From Flavobacterium ichthyis (GTDB taxonomy: Bacteria; Bacteroidota; Bacteroidia; Flavobacteriales; Flavobacteriaceae), in NCBI RefSeq assembly GCF_009915155.1, contig NZ_JAABLM010000019.1, positions 1 to 34,632 of the forward strand: a stretch of 34,632 nucleotides of DNA. Reading direction: 5' to 3'. Position numbers and translations under genes: made by a program. Numbering within the stretch: position 1 is the stretch's first letter; the number at the start of each line of letters is the position of its first letter. The notes under the pieces were generated by a model. That model saw nothing but the letters and a program-made list of their open reading frames with translations. It had not been told where the DNA came from and did no database searches. Shown here one piece after another: positions 1 through 9,167 of this stretch.

Positions 1-57
1 ATTTTATTCCTTTAGGTTCACGAATGAATGAATATTTTGATATGTGATAAAAAGAAA

Positions 58-89
58 AAACCCTTAAAATCATACGATTTTAAGGGTTT
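58..89 (-). terminator. Intrinsic terminator of tRNA-Ser
   Basis: A perfect 14-bp inverted repeat (58-71 with 76-89) closes a 4-nt loop. Read on the minus strand it lies just past the 3' end of tRNA-Ser and is followed by a T-rich stretch (complement of 41-57). This is the form expected of a factor-independent terminator. Confidence 0.8.
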
Positions 90-110
90 AAATTCAATTT
101 GCATTTCAGC

Positions 111-198
111 TGGCGGAGAAAGAGGGATTCGAACCCCCGGACCTGTTACAGTCAACAGTTTTCAAGACTGCCGCAATCGACCACTCTGCCATTTCTCC
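111..198 (-). tRNA. tRNA-Ser (anticodon UGA)
   Basis: The minus strand folds as a class II tRNA. The acceptor stem is GGAGAAA at the 5' end (198 downwards) pairing with TTTCTCC, followed by G and an encoded CCA ending at 111. The anticodon stem-loop reads GCAGTCTTGAAAACTG, placing UGA in the loop, which decodes UCA-type serine codons. A long variable arm and a GGTTCGAATCC T-arm are visible. The length, 88 nt with CCA, is normal for tRNA-Ser. A consensus promoter lies just upstream and a hairpin terminator just downstream, so it appears to be a single-gene transcript. Confidence 0.97.
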
Positions 199-231
199 AA
201 TATGTCTGCAATCATTTGCTGATTGCGAGTG

Positions 232-261
232 CAAATATAGCAAGGTTTTTCGAGTTTCAAA
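232..261 (-). promoter_or_regulatory. Promoter of tRNA-Ser
   Basis: On the minus strand TTTG (258-261), an 18-nt spacer and TATATTTG (232-239) match the Bacteroidota sigma-ABfr promoter (TTTG, then TAnnTTTG). The predicted start site is about 30 nt before the mature tRNA 5' end at 198. Confidence 0.75.
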
Positions 262-346
262 ATATTTTTCTACTAAAAATAAAACTATTTTCTCATTCCT
301 TTGGTAAGCCTTTCATTTTCTTCTGTTTACCAATTATTTTTTTCGA

Positions 347-1480
347 TTAAAAATTTACGTAATCCGTGATTTCTAATCCGTAGCCTATCATTCCCACTCG
401 TTTCGTTTGCTGTGAATTAGACATTAACCTTATTTTACTCACATCAATATCATGTAAAATTTGCGCCCCAATTCCAAAATCTTTGTTATCCATCTTCACT
501 TGTGGTGTTTTAAAAATTCCTTTGTCTTGAAGTGATCTAAGTTCGGATATTCTTCCTAATAACTCAGCCGAAGGTATTTCTTGGTTGATAAAAAGTATAG
601 CTCCTCTCCCCTCTTCATTTATTTTATTAAACATCAATTCTAACTTTTGAGAGGCATTTCCGCTTAAAGCGTCTAAAATATCGTTGGTAACTTGAACGGA
701 ATTTATTCTGGTTAAAACAGCATCACCAGCGTTCCAACTTCCTTTTGTTAATGCTAAATGCACTTGTTTGTTGGTAATTTGAAGGTAAGCTCTTAAGCGA
801 AATTTACCAAATCTTGTTTCTATTTCAAAATCTTCTTTTTTCTGAATTAAAGAATCGTGCTGCATTCTATATGCCACTAAATCTTCAATCGAAACGATTT
901 TAAGGTCAAATTTTTTCGCTACTTCTATCAATTGCGGCAATCTCGCCATCGAACCGTCTTCGTTTAAAATTTCTACCAAAATTCCAGCGGGTTGTAAACC
1001 TGCCAAACGCGCAAAATCTACCGCTGCTTCAGTATGTCCGGTTCTTCTCAAAACGCCTCCTTGCTTTGCAATCAATGGAAAAATATGTCCGGGACGTCCT
1101 AAATCTTCCGGTTTGGTATCTTCTTTTACTAAAAATTCTATGGTTTTAGATCTGTCATAGGCAGAAATTCCGGTGGTACAACCATGTCCAATTAAATCTA
1201 CCGAAACCGTAAAAGCCGTTTGGTGCAAAACGGTATTATTAGTCACCATCGGATGCAAATTCAATTCTTTGCATCTTTTTTCAGTTAATGGCGCACAAAT
1301 TAATCCGCGACCGTGAGTGGCCATAAAATTAATCATTTCTGGTGTTACCATTTCTGCAGCAGCAATAAAATCGCCCTCATTTTCGCGGTCTTCATCATCT
1401 ACTACGATGATTATTTTTCCTTGACGGATATCTTCAATTGCTTCTTCTATGGTGTTAAGTTGTGTAGCAGTTTGAGTCAT
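347..1480 (-). CDS. ribB: 3,4-dihydroxy-2-butanone 4-phosphate synthase with degenerate GTP cyclohydrolase II domain
   Basis: This 377-aa protein makes 3,4-dihydroxy-2-butanone 4-phosphate from ribulose 5-phosphate, a precursor of the riboflavin xylene ring. The N-terminal RibB domain (about residues 8-205) has the acidic motif DDEDRENEGD (28-37), the HGRGLIC segment and GHTEAAVDFARLAG. The C-terminal region (about 215-377) aligns in layout with GTP cyclohydrolase II, but the place of the zinc-binding Cys cluster reads WNAGDAVLTRINSVQV, with no Cys. That half is therefore probably not an active RibA, and GTP cyclohydrolase II would need to come from another gene. The start codon overlaps the stop of the upstream permease gene (TAATG), so the two are probably translationally coupled at the end of the ftsK operon. 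Confidence 0.93.
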   Translation of the reverse strand: MTQTATQLNTIEEAIEDIRQGKIIIVVDDEDRENEGDFIAAAEMVTPEMINFMATHGRGLICAPLTEKRCKELNLHPMVTNNTVLHQTAFTVSVDLIGHGCTTGISAYDRSKTIEFLVKEDTKPEDLGRPGHIFPLIAKQGGVLRRTGHTEAAVDFARLAGLQPAGILVEILNEDGSMARLPQLIEVAKKFDLKIVSIEDLVAYRMQHDSLIQKKEDFEIETRFGKFRLRAYLQITNKQVHLALTKGSWNAGDAVLTRINSVQVTNDILDALSGNASQKLELMFNKINEEGRGAILFINQEIPSAELLGRISELRSLQDKGIFKTPQVKMDNKDFGIGAQILHDIDVSKIRLMSNSQQTKRVGMIGYGLEITDYVNF

Positions 1481-2916
1481 TATGTTTTAGATTTGATTCG
1501 AAAAACTTTTTTTATAACCTTATTTATCGGCATCAAAACTACATCCATATTAATTAGCCCAATGTCGTTGGTTGCTCTGTAAGTAAGCATTACGGCAAAC
1601 GGCGTGAGGACGATAGAAGACATCCAAGAGCCTAAAATAGGCGGAATCCCATTTTCTTGTGCTAATTTTTTTCCGAAAGTATTGATGAAATGATAGGTGA
1701 TAAAGATTAGAACTGCAAATACAATTGGCAATCCTAAACCTCCTTTTCGGATGATAGCTCCTAGAGGTGCTCCAATAAAAAACATTAACAAACACGAGTA
1801 GGCAATCATGAATTTTTCATAAAGTGCTAACCAGTGATTATTGATATTTTTTTGCTTTTGTTCGATTTCGGCTCTAGTCCCATTGATAGAAAATTTAGCA
1901 CTCGAAATGTTACTGCTAGCGATTTCCAGCGCATTGGATTGCTTTGCAATTGGAATAATTTTTAATAAATCTTGTGGCAGTTCTTTTGCCTTTGGCAAAC
2001 TATCTTCTAATTTCGGCAAAGCCGATACTCCGGTTCTGATATAAATATTATCTGAAAAGGAAACAATGTCTTTCTCAAAATTTGTTTCTAACGAGTCAAT
2101 CGTATAATTCAACTCACTTATATTCAACATATTATTTGTATTCGCTACATCTATTTCTGCATCTTCCGTATTTAATTTTGAAAGGTCGATGTTAATGATG
2201 TCTTTTTTAAAAGCGGCTTTTACAAATGGTACCCTTGATCGTTGTTCGTACTTTTTTGGAATAATATTTTCATAATAATTACCGTCATAAAGAATTAACT
2301 GCAACATGGGAGAATTTTCGTCAGAGAGTAAAAGTCCACTTTTAGCTTTTATAAAAACGTTGCTTCCGCCACTTACTGCTTTTTTATGAATGGTGATTCC
2401 TTCGAGTTTTTCTCCGTTTTCCCCGGACTTTTTATCCACTTTAATATTGTAATCCACCACATCGCTAAATTGTCCTTCCGCTATCGCCATAGCAGGTTTT
2501 GTCCGTACGATGTCACCTCTTAATTTTATAAATTCGTACTCAGCAGCAGGAATCACATTATTAGCAAAGAAAAATGATATGATACTCAAAAATGATATAA
2601 AAAAAATGAGGCTTTTCATGGCACGCTGTAACGAAATTCCTGAAGATTTCATAGCAGCAAACTCGTAATTTTCGGCAAAATTACCAAAAGTCATTATCGA
2701 GGCCAATAAGATTGATAATGGTAAAACCAAAGTCATCATCCTTGGTGAATACAAAAATAAGAATTTGGCAATTACCCACAAATCTAGGTCTTTCCCCGCT
2801 AATTCAGCAATAAACATCCACACACCTTGCAGGATGAATATAAAATAGAGAATGATAAAAACCGTTCCAAGGGTTTGTAAAAATGTGGTTAAAATGTACC
2901 GGTCAAGAATTTTCAC
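1480..2916 (-). CDS. LptF/LptG family (YjgP/YjgQ) permease
   Basis: A 478-aa inner-membrane protein of the YjgP/YjgQ family. In the LptB2FG complex these proteins extract lipopolysaccharide from the inner membrane and pass it to the LptA/C bridge. Three hydrophobic helices lie in the first 120 residues, followed by a large polar periplasmic region (about 125-360) and three more helices near 370-450. This is the family topology. It opens with MKILDRYILTTFLQTLGTVF, as in family members. The gene lies 10 nt downstream of a LolA-like gene and overlaps ribB by one base. Which of LptF or LptG it represents cannot be decided here. The periplasmic part appears longer than in enterobacterial members (about 360 aa), a common feature of Bacteroidota homologues. 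Confidence 0.88.
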   Translation of the reverse strand: MKILDRYILTTFLQTLGTVFIILYFIFILQGVWMFIAELAGKDLDLWVIAKFLFLYSPRMMTLVLPLSILLASIMTFGNFAENYEFAAMKSSGISLQRAMKSLIFFISFLSIISFFFANNVIPAAEYEFIKLRGDIVRTKPAMAIAEGQFSDVVDYNIKVDKKSGENGEKLEGITIHKKAVSGGSNVFIKAKSGLLLSDENSPMLQLILYDGNYYENIIPKKYEQRSRVPFVKAAFKKDIINIDLSKLNTEDAEIDVANTNNMLNISELNYTIDSLETNFEKDIVSFSDNIYIRTGVSALPKLEDSLPKAKELPQDLLKIIPIAKQSNALEIASSNISSAKFSINGTRAEIEQKQKNINNHWLALYEKFMIAYSCLLMFFIGAPLGAIIRKGGLGLPIVFAVLIFITYHFINTFGKKLAQENGIPPILGSWMSSIVLTPFAVMLTYRATNDIGLINMDVVLMPINKVIKKVFRIKSKT

Positions 2917-2926
2917 TTGTAAAAAA

Positions 2927-3571
2927 TCAGTCTAAATTATTGATGTAGTAATTTGGATATTTACTTTCGGCAAAGGTAAACTGATTTTTGGATAATGGCT
3001 GGTTGGTTTTAAAAGAATTAACAGTGGTAGTGATTTTTGAGCCATCTTTGCCTATTTCCATCATATTGTAAATGTGTTTCGTTTGGATGTCAATTCCCAA
3101 AAATACTTCTTTGCGATCATCTTTTGCGCTGGTTGGGACCAATTTCACATATTGAATTTTTCGTCCTTTTATATTTTGCAAAATATCCCAAGAATATTTG
3201 TAACCTGTATTGAAAAAAGTCAACATTTTTGAAGGCGTAATGCTGTTTTCATCGTTTTCATCTGACTTAGAAATCGTGATTTCCTCATCTTCCGGAACAA
3301 TATTATATACTTTTTTTCCATCATACATTTTAGTCACGCCCATAAAATTCAGTACATATTTATTGCCTTGAATCACCACATTTCCTTTACTCTCTCGGTT
3401 TAAATTTTCCTTTGGATTAGAAATCGCGTATTTAAATTCAATCGAAATATTTTGATAGCTTTTCACTTTGGAAGAAACTTCATCAAGCAAGTTTTTAGCT
3501 TTTTGACTGTTTTGTGCCGAAAGATTGAAGGTTATAAAAAATACGGAAATAAATAATAAAATCTTGTTCAT
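2927..3571 (-). CDS. LolA-like outer-membrane lipoprotein carrier protein
   Basis: I place the start at the ATG at 3571, which follows the ftsK stop directly (TAAAATG) and begins a clean signal peptide, MNKILLFISVFFITFNLSAQ. An ATG 36 nt further up would put 12 extra residues before it and overlap ftsK. The mature protein (about 195 aa) fits the LolA/LolB-like fold: a helical start, then a beta-rich stretch with GNVVIQGNKYVLNFMGVTKMYDGKKVY, typical of Bacteroidota LolA-like proteins. Family members carry lipoproteins across the periplasm. The position between ftsK and an lptF/G-like gene supports an envelope role. Divergence is high, so carrier function is inferred from family and context. 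Confidence 0.82.
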   Translation of the reverse strand: MNKILLFISVFFITFNLSAQNSQKAKNLLDEVSSKVKSYQNISIEFKYAISNPKENLNRESKGNVVIQGNKYVLNFMGVTKMYDGKKVYNIVPEDEEITISKSDENDENSITPSKMLTFFNTGYKYSWDILQNIKGRKIQYVKLVPTSAKDDRKEVFLGIDIQTKHIYNMMEIGKDGSKITTTVNSFKTNQPLSKNQFTFAESKYPNYYINNLD

Positions 3572-3572
3572 T

Positions 3573-6065
3573 TTAATCGATTTGTTCATTGTTGAAAAAT
3601 TGGTCAAGAGAAACCAAGTCAGGAATATTCACGCTTCGGGCTTTACTACCCTCAAACGGACCAACAATTCCGGCGGCTTCTAGTTGATCAATCAACCTAC
3701 CAGCACGGTTGTAGCCTAATTTTAGTTTGCGTTGCAAAAGCGAAGCAGAACCTTGTTGTGCCGTTACAATAATTTCGGCAGCTTCCCTAAACATCGAATC
3801 TCTTTCGGAAATATCAATATCAAGTTTAGTGCCACTTTCTTCGCCAACGTATTCCGGTAGCAAATAAGCATCAGGATATGCTTTTTGATTTCCTATAAAT
3901 TCGGTAATTTTTTCCACTTCTGGCGTATCAACAAAAGCACATTGAACACGAACGACGTCGTTACCGTTAGTATAAAGCAAATCTCCTCTACCAATCAATT
4001 GATCGGCTCCTTGTGTATCTAAAATCGTTCTCGAATCAATTTTTGAGGTAACTCTAAATGCTATTCTCGCAGGGAAATTCGCCTTAATAATCCCTGTAAT
4101 TACATTCACCGATGGTCTTTGTGTAGCAATAATCAGGTGAATCCCAATGGCTCGCGCTAATTGTGCCAAACGAGCAATTGGCGTTTCTACTTCTTTCCCG
4201 GCGGTCATGATTAAATCGGCAAACTCATCGACTACCAACACGATGTAAGGCAAAAATCGGTGGCCTAATTCTGGATTTAATTTTCGGCTACGGAATTTTT
4301 CGTTGTATTCTTTAATGTTTCGCACCATTGCATCTTTAAGCAAAGAATAACGGTTGTCCATTTCCACACATAAAGAATTTAACGTATTGATTACCTTTGT
4401 GTTATCTGTAATAATCGCATCTTCTGCATCGGGTAATTTTGCTAAATAATGGCGTTCAATTTTATTGAAAAGCGTTAATTCTACTTTTTTCGGATCAACT
4501 AAAACAAATTTTACTTCTGCGGGATGTTTTTTATATAATAACGAAGTTAAAACAGCGTTTAACCCAACTGATTTTCCTTGCCCTGTTGCTCCAGCCATTA
4601 ATAAATGCGGCATTTTTGCCAAATCTGCCACAAAAGTTTCATTCGAAATTGTTTTTCCTAAAGCAATTGGCAATTCCATTTCTGCTTCTTGAAATCTTGC
4701 CGATCCAATTACAGTTTTCATAGGAACCATCGTTGGATTTTTGTTCGGAACTTCAATTCCAATAGTTCCTTTGCCCGGAATTGGGGCAATAATACGAATT
4801 CCCAAAGCCGAAAGTGATAAAGCGATATCATCTTCTAAACTTTTAATTTTTGAAATTCTGATTCCGGCTTCGGGAACAATTTCATACAATGTTACTGATG
4901 GACCAACAGTGGCTTTGATTTGTGCAATTTCTATTTTATAGTTGCGAAGCGTTTCTACAATTCTATTTTTATTTTCTTCCAATTCTTCTTGGTTGATGGT
5001 AATTCCACCGGTACCGTAGTCCTTGAGTAAATCTAAAGTTGGAAATTTATAGTTGGATAAATCTAAAGTTGGGTCAAATTCTCCAAAATCTGCTACTAAT
5101 TTTGCTGCCAAATTTTCAACAACAGTATCTTCGTCCGCGAATTTTTCAATCACAAAAGCCTCATCATCTGTAGCGATAATTTCTGGAGCATGATGGTGAA
5201 CGGGAGGAACTTCTGGCTTTACGACAGTTTCCATCTTAATACTCGACGCATTTTGAATGGTAGGTTTTAACGCTTCTTTATTAATTTCAAACTGCGAAAC
5301 CGGCTTTAAAAAAGGTTCTTCCACTTCTTCGTCTTCGGTTTCATCATAAAAATCATTACTCACATTTTGCCGTACCACATCTTGATCATCCTCAAGCAAA
5401 TCTTCTGTAACTTCTCGAACTTCTTGTGGTGCATTCATAGCAGCGGCTTCGGCCTTGAGATGTGCTGCTAATTTTTTTCTTTCAAAATAGTTTTTGATAC
5501 CGTCAGGAGATAATTTTAACTTAAAAATCAAGTAAATAATCAACCCGAAAATCAATAAGAGTAAGGTTCCTGCTTTTCCAAGATAATCTTGCAAGAACAA
5601 ATTCATTTCGAAACCAATCACACCTCCTAATTCCGGAAGTGACTCAGCAAAAAATCCGAGCAAAATAGAAATGATCATCATGGCGAAAAAATCCCAAAAC
5701 CAAGTGTTTTTGAGTTTTCTAATTGGAAGGTCTAAAACCAAATACAATCCTGTGATACAAAGCAATCGTACAATTAAAAACGAAGCTACGCCAAAACCGC
5801 GATATAAGAAAAAATCGGCCAACCAAGCACCAAATTTCCCGAGCCAGTTTTGAACTTTTTCAGATCTGTCAGTTAAATTTTGAACTGAACTTTGATCAAA
5901 TTGTCCGTGAAGAAAAAACGAAATAAATGCTAAAAGTAACGCAATTGAAGACAAAACCAGCAATGCACCAATAATTACCTTATGTTGTCTGCTGAATTTA
6001 AACGGTTTTTTTTCTTTCGTTTCAGATTCGGGTTTTTTGTTTGTATTTTTAGTTGTTTTGGCCAT
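3573..6065 (-). CDS. ftsK: DNA translocase FtsK
   Basis: An 830-aa septal DNA pump that moves chromosome ends through the closing division site and activates XerCD dimer resolution. Four hydrophobic segments fall in residues 28-185. A charged linker (about 200-330, rich in D, E and P) follows, then the alpha and beta motor domains with Walker A GATGQGKS (492-499) and Walker B IVLVVDEFAD (608-617). A C-terminal gamma winged helix (about 760-825) includes LLQRKLKLGYNRAGRLIDQLE, which reads KOPS-type polar sequences. The linker is much shorter than in E. coli FtsK, which is usual outside Enterobacteria. It heads the run ftsK, lolA-like, lptF/G-like, ribB. The 43-nt gap to dgkA has only a poor promoter match, so read-through from tpx-dgkA is possible. 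Confidence 0.97.
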   Translation of the reverse strand: MAKTTKNTNKKPESETKEKKPFKFSRQHKVIIGALLVLSSIALLLAFISFFLHGQFDQSSVQNLTDRSEKVQNWLGKFGAWLADFFLYRGFGVASFLIVRLLCITGLYLVLDLPIRKLKNTWFWDFFAMMIISILLGFFAESLPELGGVIGFEMNLFLQDYLGKAGTLLLLIFGLIIYLIFKLKLSPDGIKNYFERKKLAAHLKAEAAAMNAPQEVREVTEDLLEDDQDVVRQNVSNDFYDETEDEEVEEPFLKPVSQFEINKEALKPTIQNASSIKMETVVKPEVPPVHHHAPEIIATDDEAFVIEKFADEDTVVENLAAKLVADFGEFDPTLDLSNYKFPTLDLLKDYGTGGITINQEELEENKNRIVETLRNYKIEIAQIKATVGPSVTLYEIVPEAGIRISKIKSLEDDIALSLSALGIRIIAPIPGKGTIGIEVPNKNPTMVPMKTVIGSARFQEAEMELPIALGKTISNETFVADLAKMPHLLMAGATGQGKSVGLNAVLTSLLYKKHPAEVKFVLVDPKKVELTLFNKIERHYLAKLPDAEDAIITDNTKVINTLNSLCVEMDNRYSLLKDAMVRNIKEYNEKFRSRKLNPELGHRFLPYIVLVVDEFADLIMTAGKEVETPIARLAQLARAIGIHLIIATQRPSVNVITGIIKANFPARIAFRVTSKIDSRTILDTQGADQLIGRGDLLYTNGNDVVRVQCAFVDTPEVEKITEFIGNQKAYPDAYLLPEYVGEESGTKLDIDISERDSMFREAAEIIVTAQQGSASLLQRKLKLGYNRAGRLIDQLEAAGIVGPFEGSKARSVNIPDLVSLDQFFNNEQID

Positions 6066-6108
6066 TTATACCGAAGTTAGTGCGTAAAAATAATGGTTTT
6101 TTTCTAAA

Positions 6109-6474
6109 TTAAATTTTTGGCAAATAAATAAGCAATCCGATAATGATTGCCGAAATTGCTGCAAAAAATACGGCTCCTGCGGCAATGTCTTTTATAAATC
6201 CAATTTTGTTGTGATAATCCGGATGAATGAAATCTGCAATTTTTTCTATGGCTGTGTTAAGTCCTTCGATGCTCAAAACCAGCCCAATGGCAAGGATTTG
6301 AAAAAGCCATTCGGTTGTAGAAATTTGAAAATAAAAACCAGCGATTGTCATTAAAATCCCAATTGAAAATTGCACCATAATACTGTGTTCGGTGGTGATT
6401 AATTTTATTGCACCAGCCACAGCATATTTTACACTTTTCAATCTTCCGGCAATGAACGAATCGTTGGTTTTCAT
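6109..6474 (-). CDS. dgkA: Diacylglycerol/undecaprenol kinase, DgkA family
   Basis: A 121-aa integral membrane kinase. The family motif appears as EGLNTAIEKIADF, which carries the catalytic Glu and the metal-binding Asn-Thr-Ala-Ile-Glu, followed by a DIAAGAVF stretch. Three hydrophobic helices are visible. Members phosphorylate diacylglycerol in Proteobacteria or undecaprenol in many other phyla; the sequence alone does not decide which. The length is normal. It starts 9 nt after the tpx stop, so the two are probably cotranscribed. Confidence 0.92.
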   Translation of the reverse strand: MKTNDSFIAGRLKSVKYAVAGAIKLITTEHSIMVQFSIGILMTIAGFYFQISTTEWLFQILAIGLVLSIEGLNTAIEKIADFIHPDYHNKIGFIKDIAAGAVFFAAISAIIIGLLIYLPKI

Positions 6475-6483
6475 TTAAAAAAA

Positions 6484-6981
6484 TTATAATGCAGCCAAAG
6501 CGCTTTTATAATCGGGTTCATTGGCAATTTCCGAAACTTGCTCATTGTAAAGAACAGTTCCGTTTTCGTCTAAAACCACAACTGCTCTTGAATGTAATCC
6601 AGCCAAAGCACTATCTGCGATTTCTAAACCGTATGATTTTCCGAAATTTCCGTCTTTAAAATCAGAAAGATTGACTACGTTGTCTAATCCTTCCGCTCCA
6701 CAAAATCTTTTTTGTGCAAACGGTAAATCACGTGAAATACATAAAACGGTTGTGTTTTGCAATTCGCTTGCTTGCTTATTGAAATTTCTTACAGATGCTG
6801 CACAAGTTGGCGTATCAACACTCGGAAAAATATTTAATACTAGTTTTTTACCTGAAAAATCTGCTAATGAAACCTCTGCTAAATCTTTATTAACCAGTCT
6901 AAAATCTGGTGCTTTTGTACCTACTTTTGGTAACTCGCCATTGGTATGAACAGGATTTCCTCCTAATGTTATTTCTGCCAT
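6484..6981 (-). CDS. tpx: Thiol peroxidase (atypical 2-Cys peroxiredoxin)
   Basis: A 165-aa periredoxin-fold enzyme that reduces hydrogen peroxide and organic hydroperoxides using thioredoxin. The peroxidatic Cys60 lies in [15 protein letters not shown] and the resolving Cys94 in [13 protein letters not shown]. These are the Tpx positions (61 and 95 in E. coli), and the overall length matches the family. No signal peptide is visible despite the old name of periplasmic peroxidase. It heads a likely tpx-dgkA transcript. A good -7 element TATTTTTG lies upstream (7002-7009 on the complement), but I see no convincing -33 element. Confidence 0.96.
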   Translation of the reverse strand: MAEITLGGNPVHTNGELPKVGTKAPDFRLVNKDLAEVSLADFSGKKLVLNIFPSVDTPTCAASVRNFNKQASELQNTTVLCISRDLPFAQKRFCGAEGLDNVVNLSDFKDGNFGKSYGLEIADSALAGLHSRAVVVLDENGTVLYNEQVSEIANEPDYKSALAAL

Positions 6982-7001
6982 TTTATTGATGTTTTAAGGC
7001 T

Positions 7002-7009
7002 CAAAAATA
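7002..7009 (-). promoter_or_regulatory. Possible -7 element upstream of tpx
   Basis: TATTTTTG on the minus strand fits TAnnTTTG about 20 nt before the tpx start. No TTG was found at the expected distance upstream, so this is a partial match only. Confidence 0.35.
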
Positions 7010-7080
7010 AGCAAATTAATTTTGATTAATAGCGAATATTTAAAAATCTCAAGAAGAATTTCTTTGCCAAAAAATATTCA

Positions 7081-7809
7081 TTAAAGCATTAGCAACATTG
7101 CCAAACTCATCAAAATCATTAAGGCGTCTTCGATGATGGTTACAGTACTCATGGGCAAATTAAAAATAGTTCCCAAACAAGCGCATTGAATTTTTCTTTG
7201 ATTCAAAACAGATTTTAAAACGCCAATAATGCTAACTGTCATTACAATCAATGTCACTAAATTAGTAACGAAAGGATTGAAATTTACAGCAAAAGCAATT
7301 CCTAGAATTAATTCCAAAAAAGCGTAAACATAACCCCAAACCGGAATTTTTTGCGCTACTACATCATACATTGCATAACTTTCGGCAAAAGCTTTGAGGT
7401 TGAGCATTTTGAAAAACGAAAATGTCAGAAAAAATCCAGCCATAAAACTTCTCATAAACAACATCCACTCAAAGTCAGAATTATTGAAAGTAATGATAAA
7501 AGAAACAACGCTTATATAGCTAAATATTAATACAATAGGCTTGTAAGTTTCTAACCATGATTTTTGTGAATTACTATTACCTAAAACCGTATTCTTGTCT
7601 TTTGGCTCCGATAATCGATACTTTGGATAAGGTGTTAAAACTTCTTGAAAAGTTACAGTTGGAACGTGTTTTTGCATCTCAACCGAAACAATTCCGGTTT
7701 TAAGGTCAACCGAAACATTTTGCACATCAGGAATTTGTTTGAATAAATATACAATTTTGGCTTCGCATGCCTCGCAAGTCATGCCTGATATATGATAATT
7801 ATGAGTCAT
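7081..7809 (-). CDS. HMA domain fused to MauE/DoxX-like membrane protein, putative metal handling
   Basis: I choose the ATG at 7809, where the protein opens directly with an HMA domain (MTHNYHISGMTCEACEAKI). A longer frame adds 45 residues with no homology signal. The product is 242 aa. The first 70 residues form a heavy-metal-associated domain with the metal-binding pair in GMTCEAC. The remainder has about four hydrophobic helices in the layout of MauE/DoxX-like proteins and ends with a C-x-C segment in IQCACLGTIFNLPMS. The paired Cys sites at both ends suggest that a soft metal ion such as copper or mercury is received by the HMA head and passed to the membrane part. That is inference. It stands alone and is divergent from the next gene. 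Confidence 0.75.
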   Translation of the reverse strand: MTHNYHISGMTCEACEAKIVYLFKQIPDVQNVSVDLKTGIVSVEMQKHVPTVTFQEVLTPYPKYRLSEPKDKNTVLGNSNSQKSWLETYKPIVLIFSYISVVSFIITFNNSDFEWMLFMRSFMAGFFLTFSFFKMLNLKAFAESYAMYDVVAQKIPVWGYVYAFLELILGIAFAVNFNPFVTNLVTLIVMTVSIIGVLKSVLNQRKIQCACLGTIFNLPMSTVTIIEDALMILMSLAMLLML

Positions 7810-7930
7810 TTTTGATAAATTTTTAAAATACAAAGTTGCGAGAAATTTCTCAAAAGCCTGCGTGAAAATCTTTGGAATGTTTTTTGATTTCCAGCAAATG
7901 TGCAACAGTTGCAAGTGTATTTTCTTTAAT

Positions 7931-7964
7931 TTGCGAAAAGCCAATCATAAAAAATCTATATTTG
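7931..7964 (+). promoter_or_regulatory. Promoter of the 7985 lipoprotein gene
   Basis: TTG (7931-7933), a 23-nt spacer and TATATTTG (7957-7964) fit the Bacteroidota promoter, at the long end of the allowed spacing. The predicted start site is about 15 nt before the ATG at 7985. Confidence 0.65.
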
Positions 7965-7984
7965 CGCCGAAATATGAAAAATTT

Positions 7985-9166
7985 ATGAAAAAAATTACGC
8001 TTATTTTATTGTTAATTGCGATGAGTTGTGGGGTAAAACAAACCACAAATCTTGTCAATAGTGGTGATTACGATGCTGCAATTGACAAAGCCGTGAATAA
8101 TTTACGTTCCAATAAAAATGCAAAAGGCAAGCAAGAATACGTTTATTTGTTAGAAGAAGCATTTGCAAAGGCCAAAGAACGTGATTTGCGCGAGGTTACT
8201 TTTATGAAAAAAGATGCCAATCCAAGAAATTTTGAAACAATTTTCAATACGTATCTTAATTTACAAAACCGTCAGGAAAAAATACGACCATTATTGCCAT
8301 TGTTTTTGATAAAAGAAAACCGAAACGCCATTTTTCCTTTCGAAGATTATTCAAACGAAATTATTAAAAGCAAAGAATTATTGTCAAAATATTTGTACGA
8401 TAATGCGAAAGCGCTTTTAATGACCAATGACAAGATGGTGATTCGTCGTGCCTTTGACGATTTGTCGTACTTAAATCAAATCAATCCTAATTACAAAGAT
8501 GTTCAAAATTTAATGAACCAAGCTTTGGAAAAAGGCACGGATTATGTTGAAGTTTTACTGAAAAACGAAACCAACATGATGATTCCTAGAGATTTACAAA
8601 ATGATTTATTGGATTTCAGCACTTTAGGGTTGAATGACCAATGGACAGTTTACCACTCTACCAAACAACGCAACCGACAATATGATTATGGTGTGGTTGT
8701 GAATTTCCGCCAGATAAATATTTCGCCAGAGCAAATTCGCGAAAAGCAATTTGTAAAAGAAAAACAAATTAAAGATGGCGTGAAAAACCTGCTTGACCAA
8801 AACGGAAACATTGTAAAAGACAGTTTGGGTAACGCGATAAAAGTGGACAATATGAAAACGGTTAAAATCGATATTTACGAATTTACCCAGTTCAAAGCCG
8901 TTCAAGTTGCGGCCAAAGTAGATTATGTAGATTACGTAAACAACCAGCTTATGTCAAGTTTTCCGCTGACAAGCGAATTTATTTTCGAAAATATTTACTC
9001 GAATTACAAAGGCGACAAACGTGCTGCAGACGAATCATATTTTCAATATTTCAATAACCGCGTTGTTCCGTTTCCAAGCAATGAACAAATGGTTTTTGAC
9101 ACCGGAGAAGATTTGAAACTTAAATTAAAGCAGATAATTGGCAGAAATAAAATTAGACGACAATAA
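7985..9166 (+). CDS. Predicted lipoprotein of unknown function
   Basis: The 393-aa frame starts at the ATG at 7985, because that Met begins a lipoprotein signal (MKKITLILLLIAMSCG, Cys at residue 16) and sits just behind a consensus promoter. The open frame extends further upstream but that part includes the promoter. The protein is otherwise soluble. The first 200 residues are mostly helical and Lys-rich and look repeat-like (tetratricopeptide-like in appearance, not proven). The C-terminal half has alternating beta-type segments. I do not recognise a named family. Being a lipoprotein, it is probably anchored in the outer or inner membrane facing the periplasm. It is a single-gene unit ending at a strong terminator shared with rocD. 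Confidence 0.8.
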   Translation: MKKITLILLLIAMSCGVKQTTNLVNSGDYDAAIDKAVNNLRSNKNAKGKQEYVYLLEEAFAKAKERDLREVTFMKKDANPRNFETIFNTYLNLQNRQEKIRPLLPLFLIKENRNAIFPFEDYSNEIIKSKELLSKYLYDNAKALLMTNDKMVIRRAFDDLSYLNQINPNYKDVQNLMNQALEKGTDYVEVLLKNETNMMIPRDLQNDLLDFSTLGLNDQWTVYHSTKQRNRQYDYGVVVNFRQINISPEQIREKQFVKEKQIKDGVKNLLDQNGNIVKDSLGNAIKVDNMKTVKIDIYEFTQFKAVQVAAKVDYVDYVNNQLMSSFPLTSEFIFENIYSNYKGDKRAADESYFQYFNNRVVPFPSNEQMVFDTGEDLKLKLKQIIGRNKIRRQ

Positions 9167-9167
9167 A

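Noticed and set aside
99..350. Plus-strand frames across the tRNA and its flank
   Set aside because: They run through tRNA-Ser and its promoter; the coding potential is an artefact.
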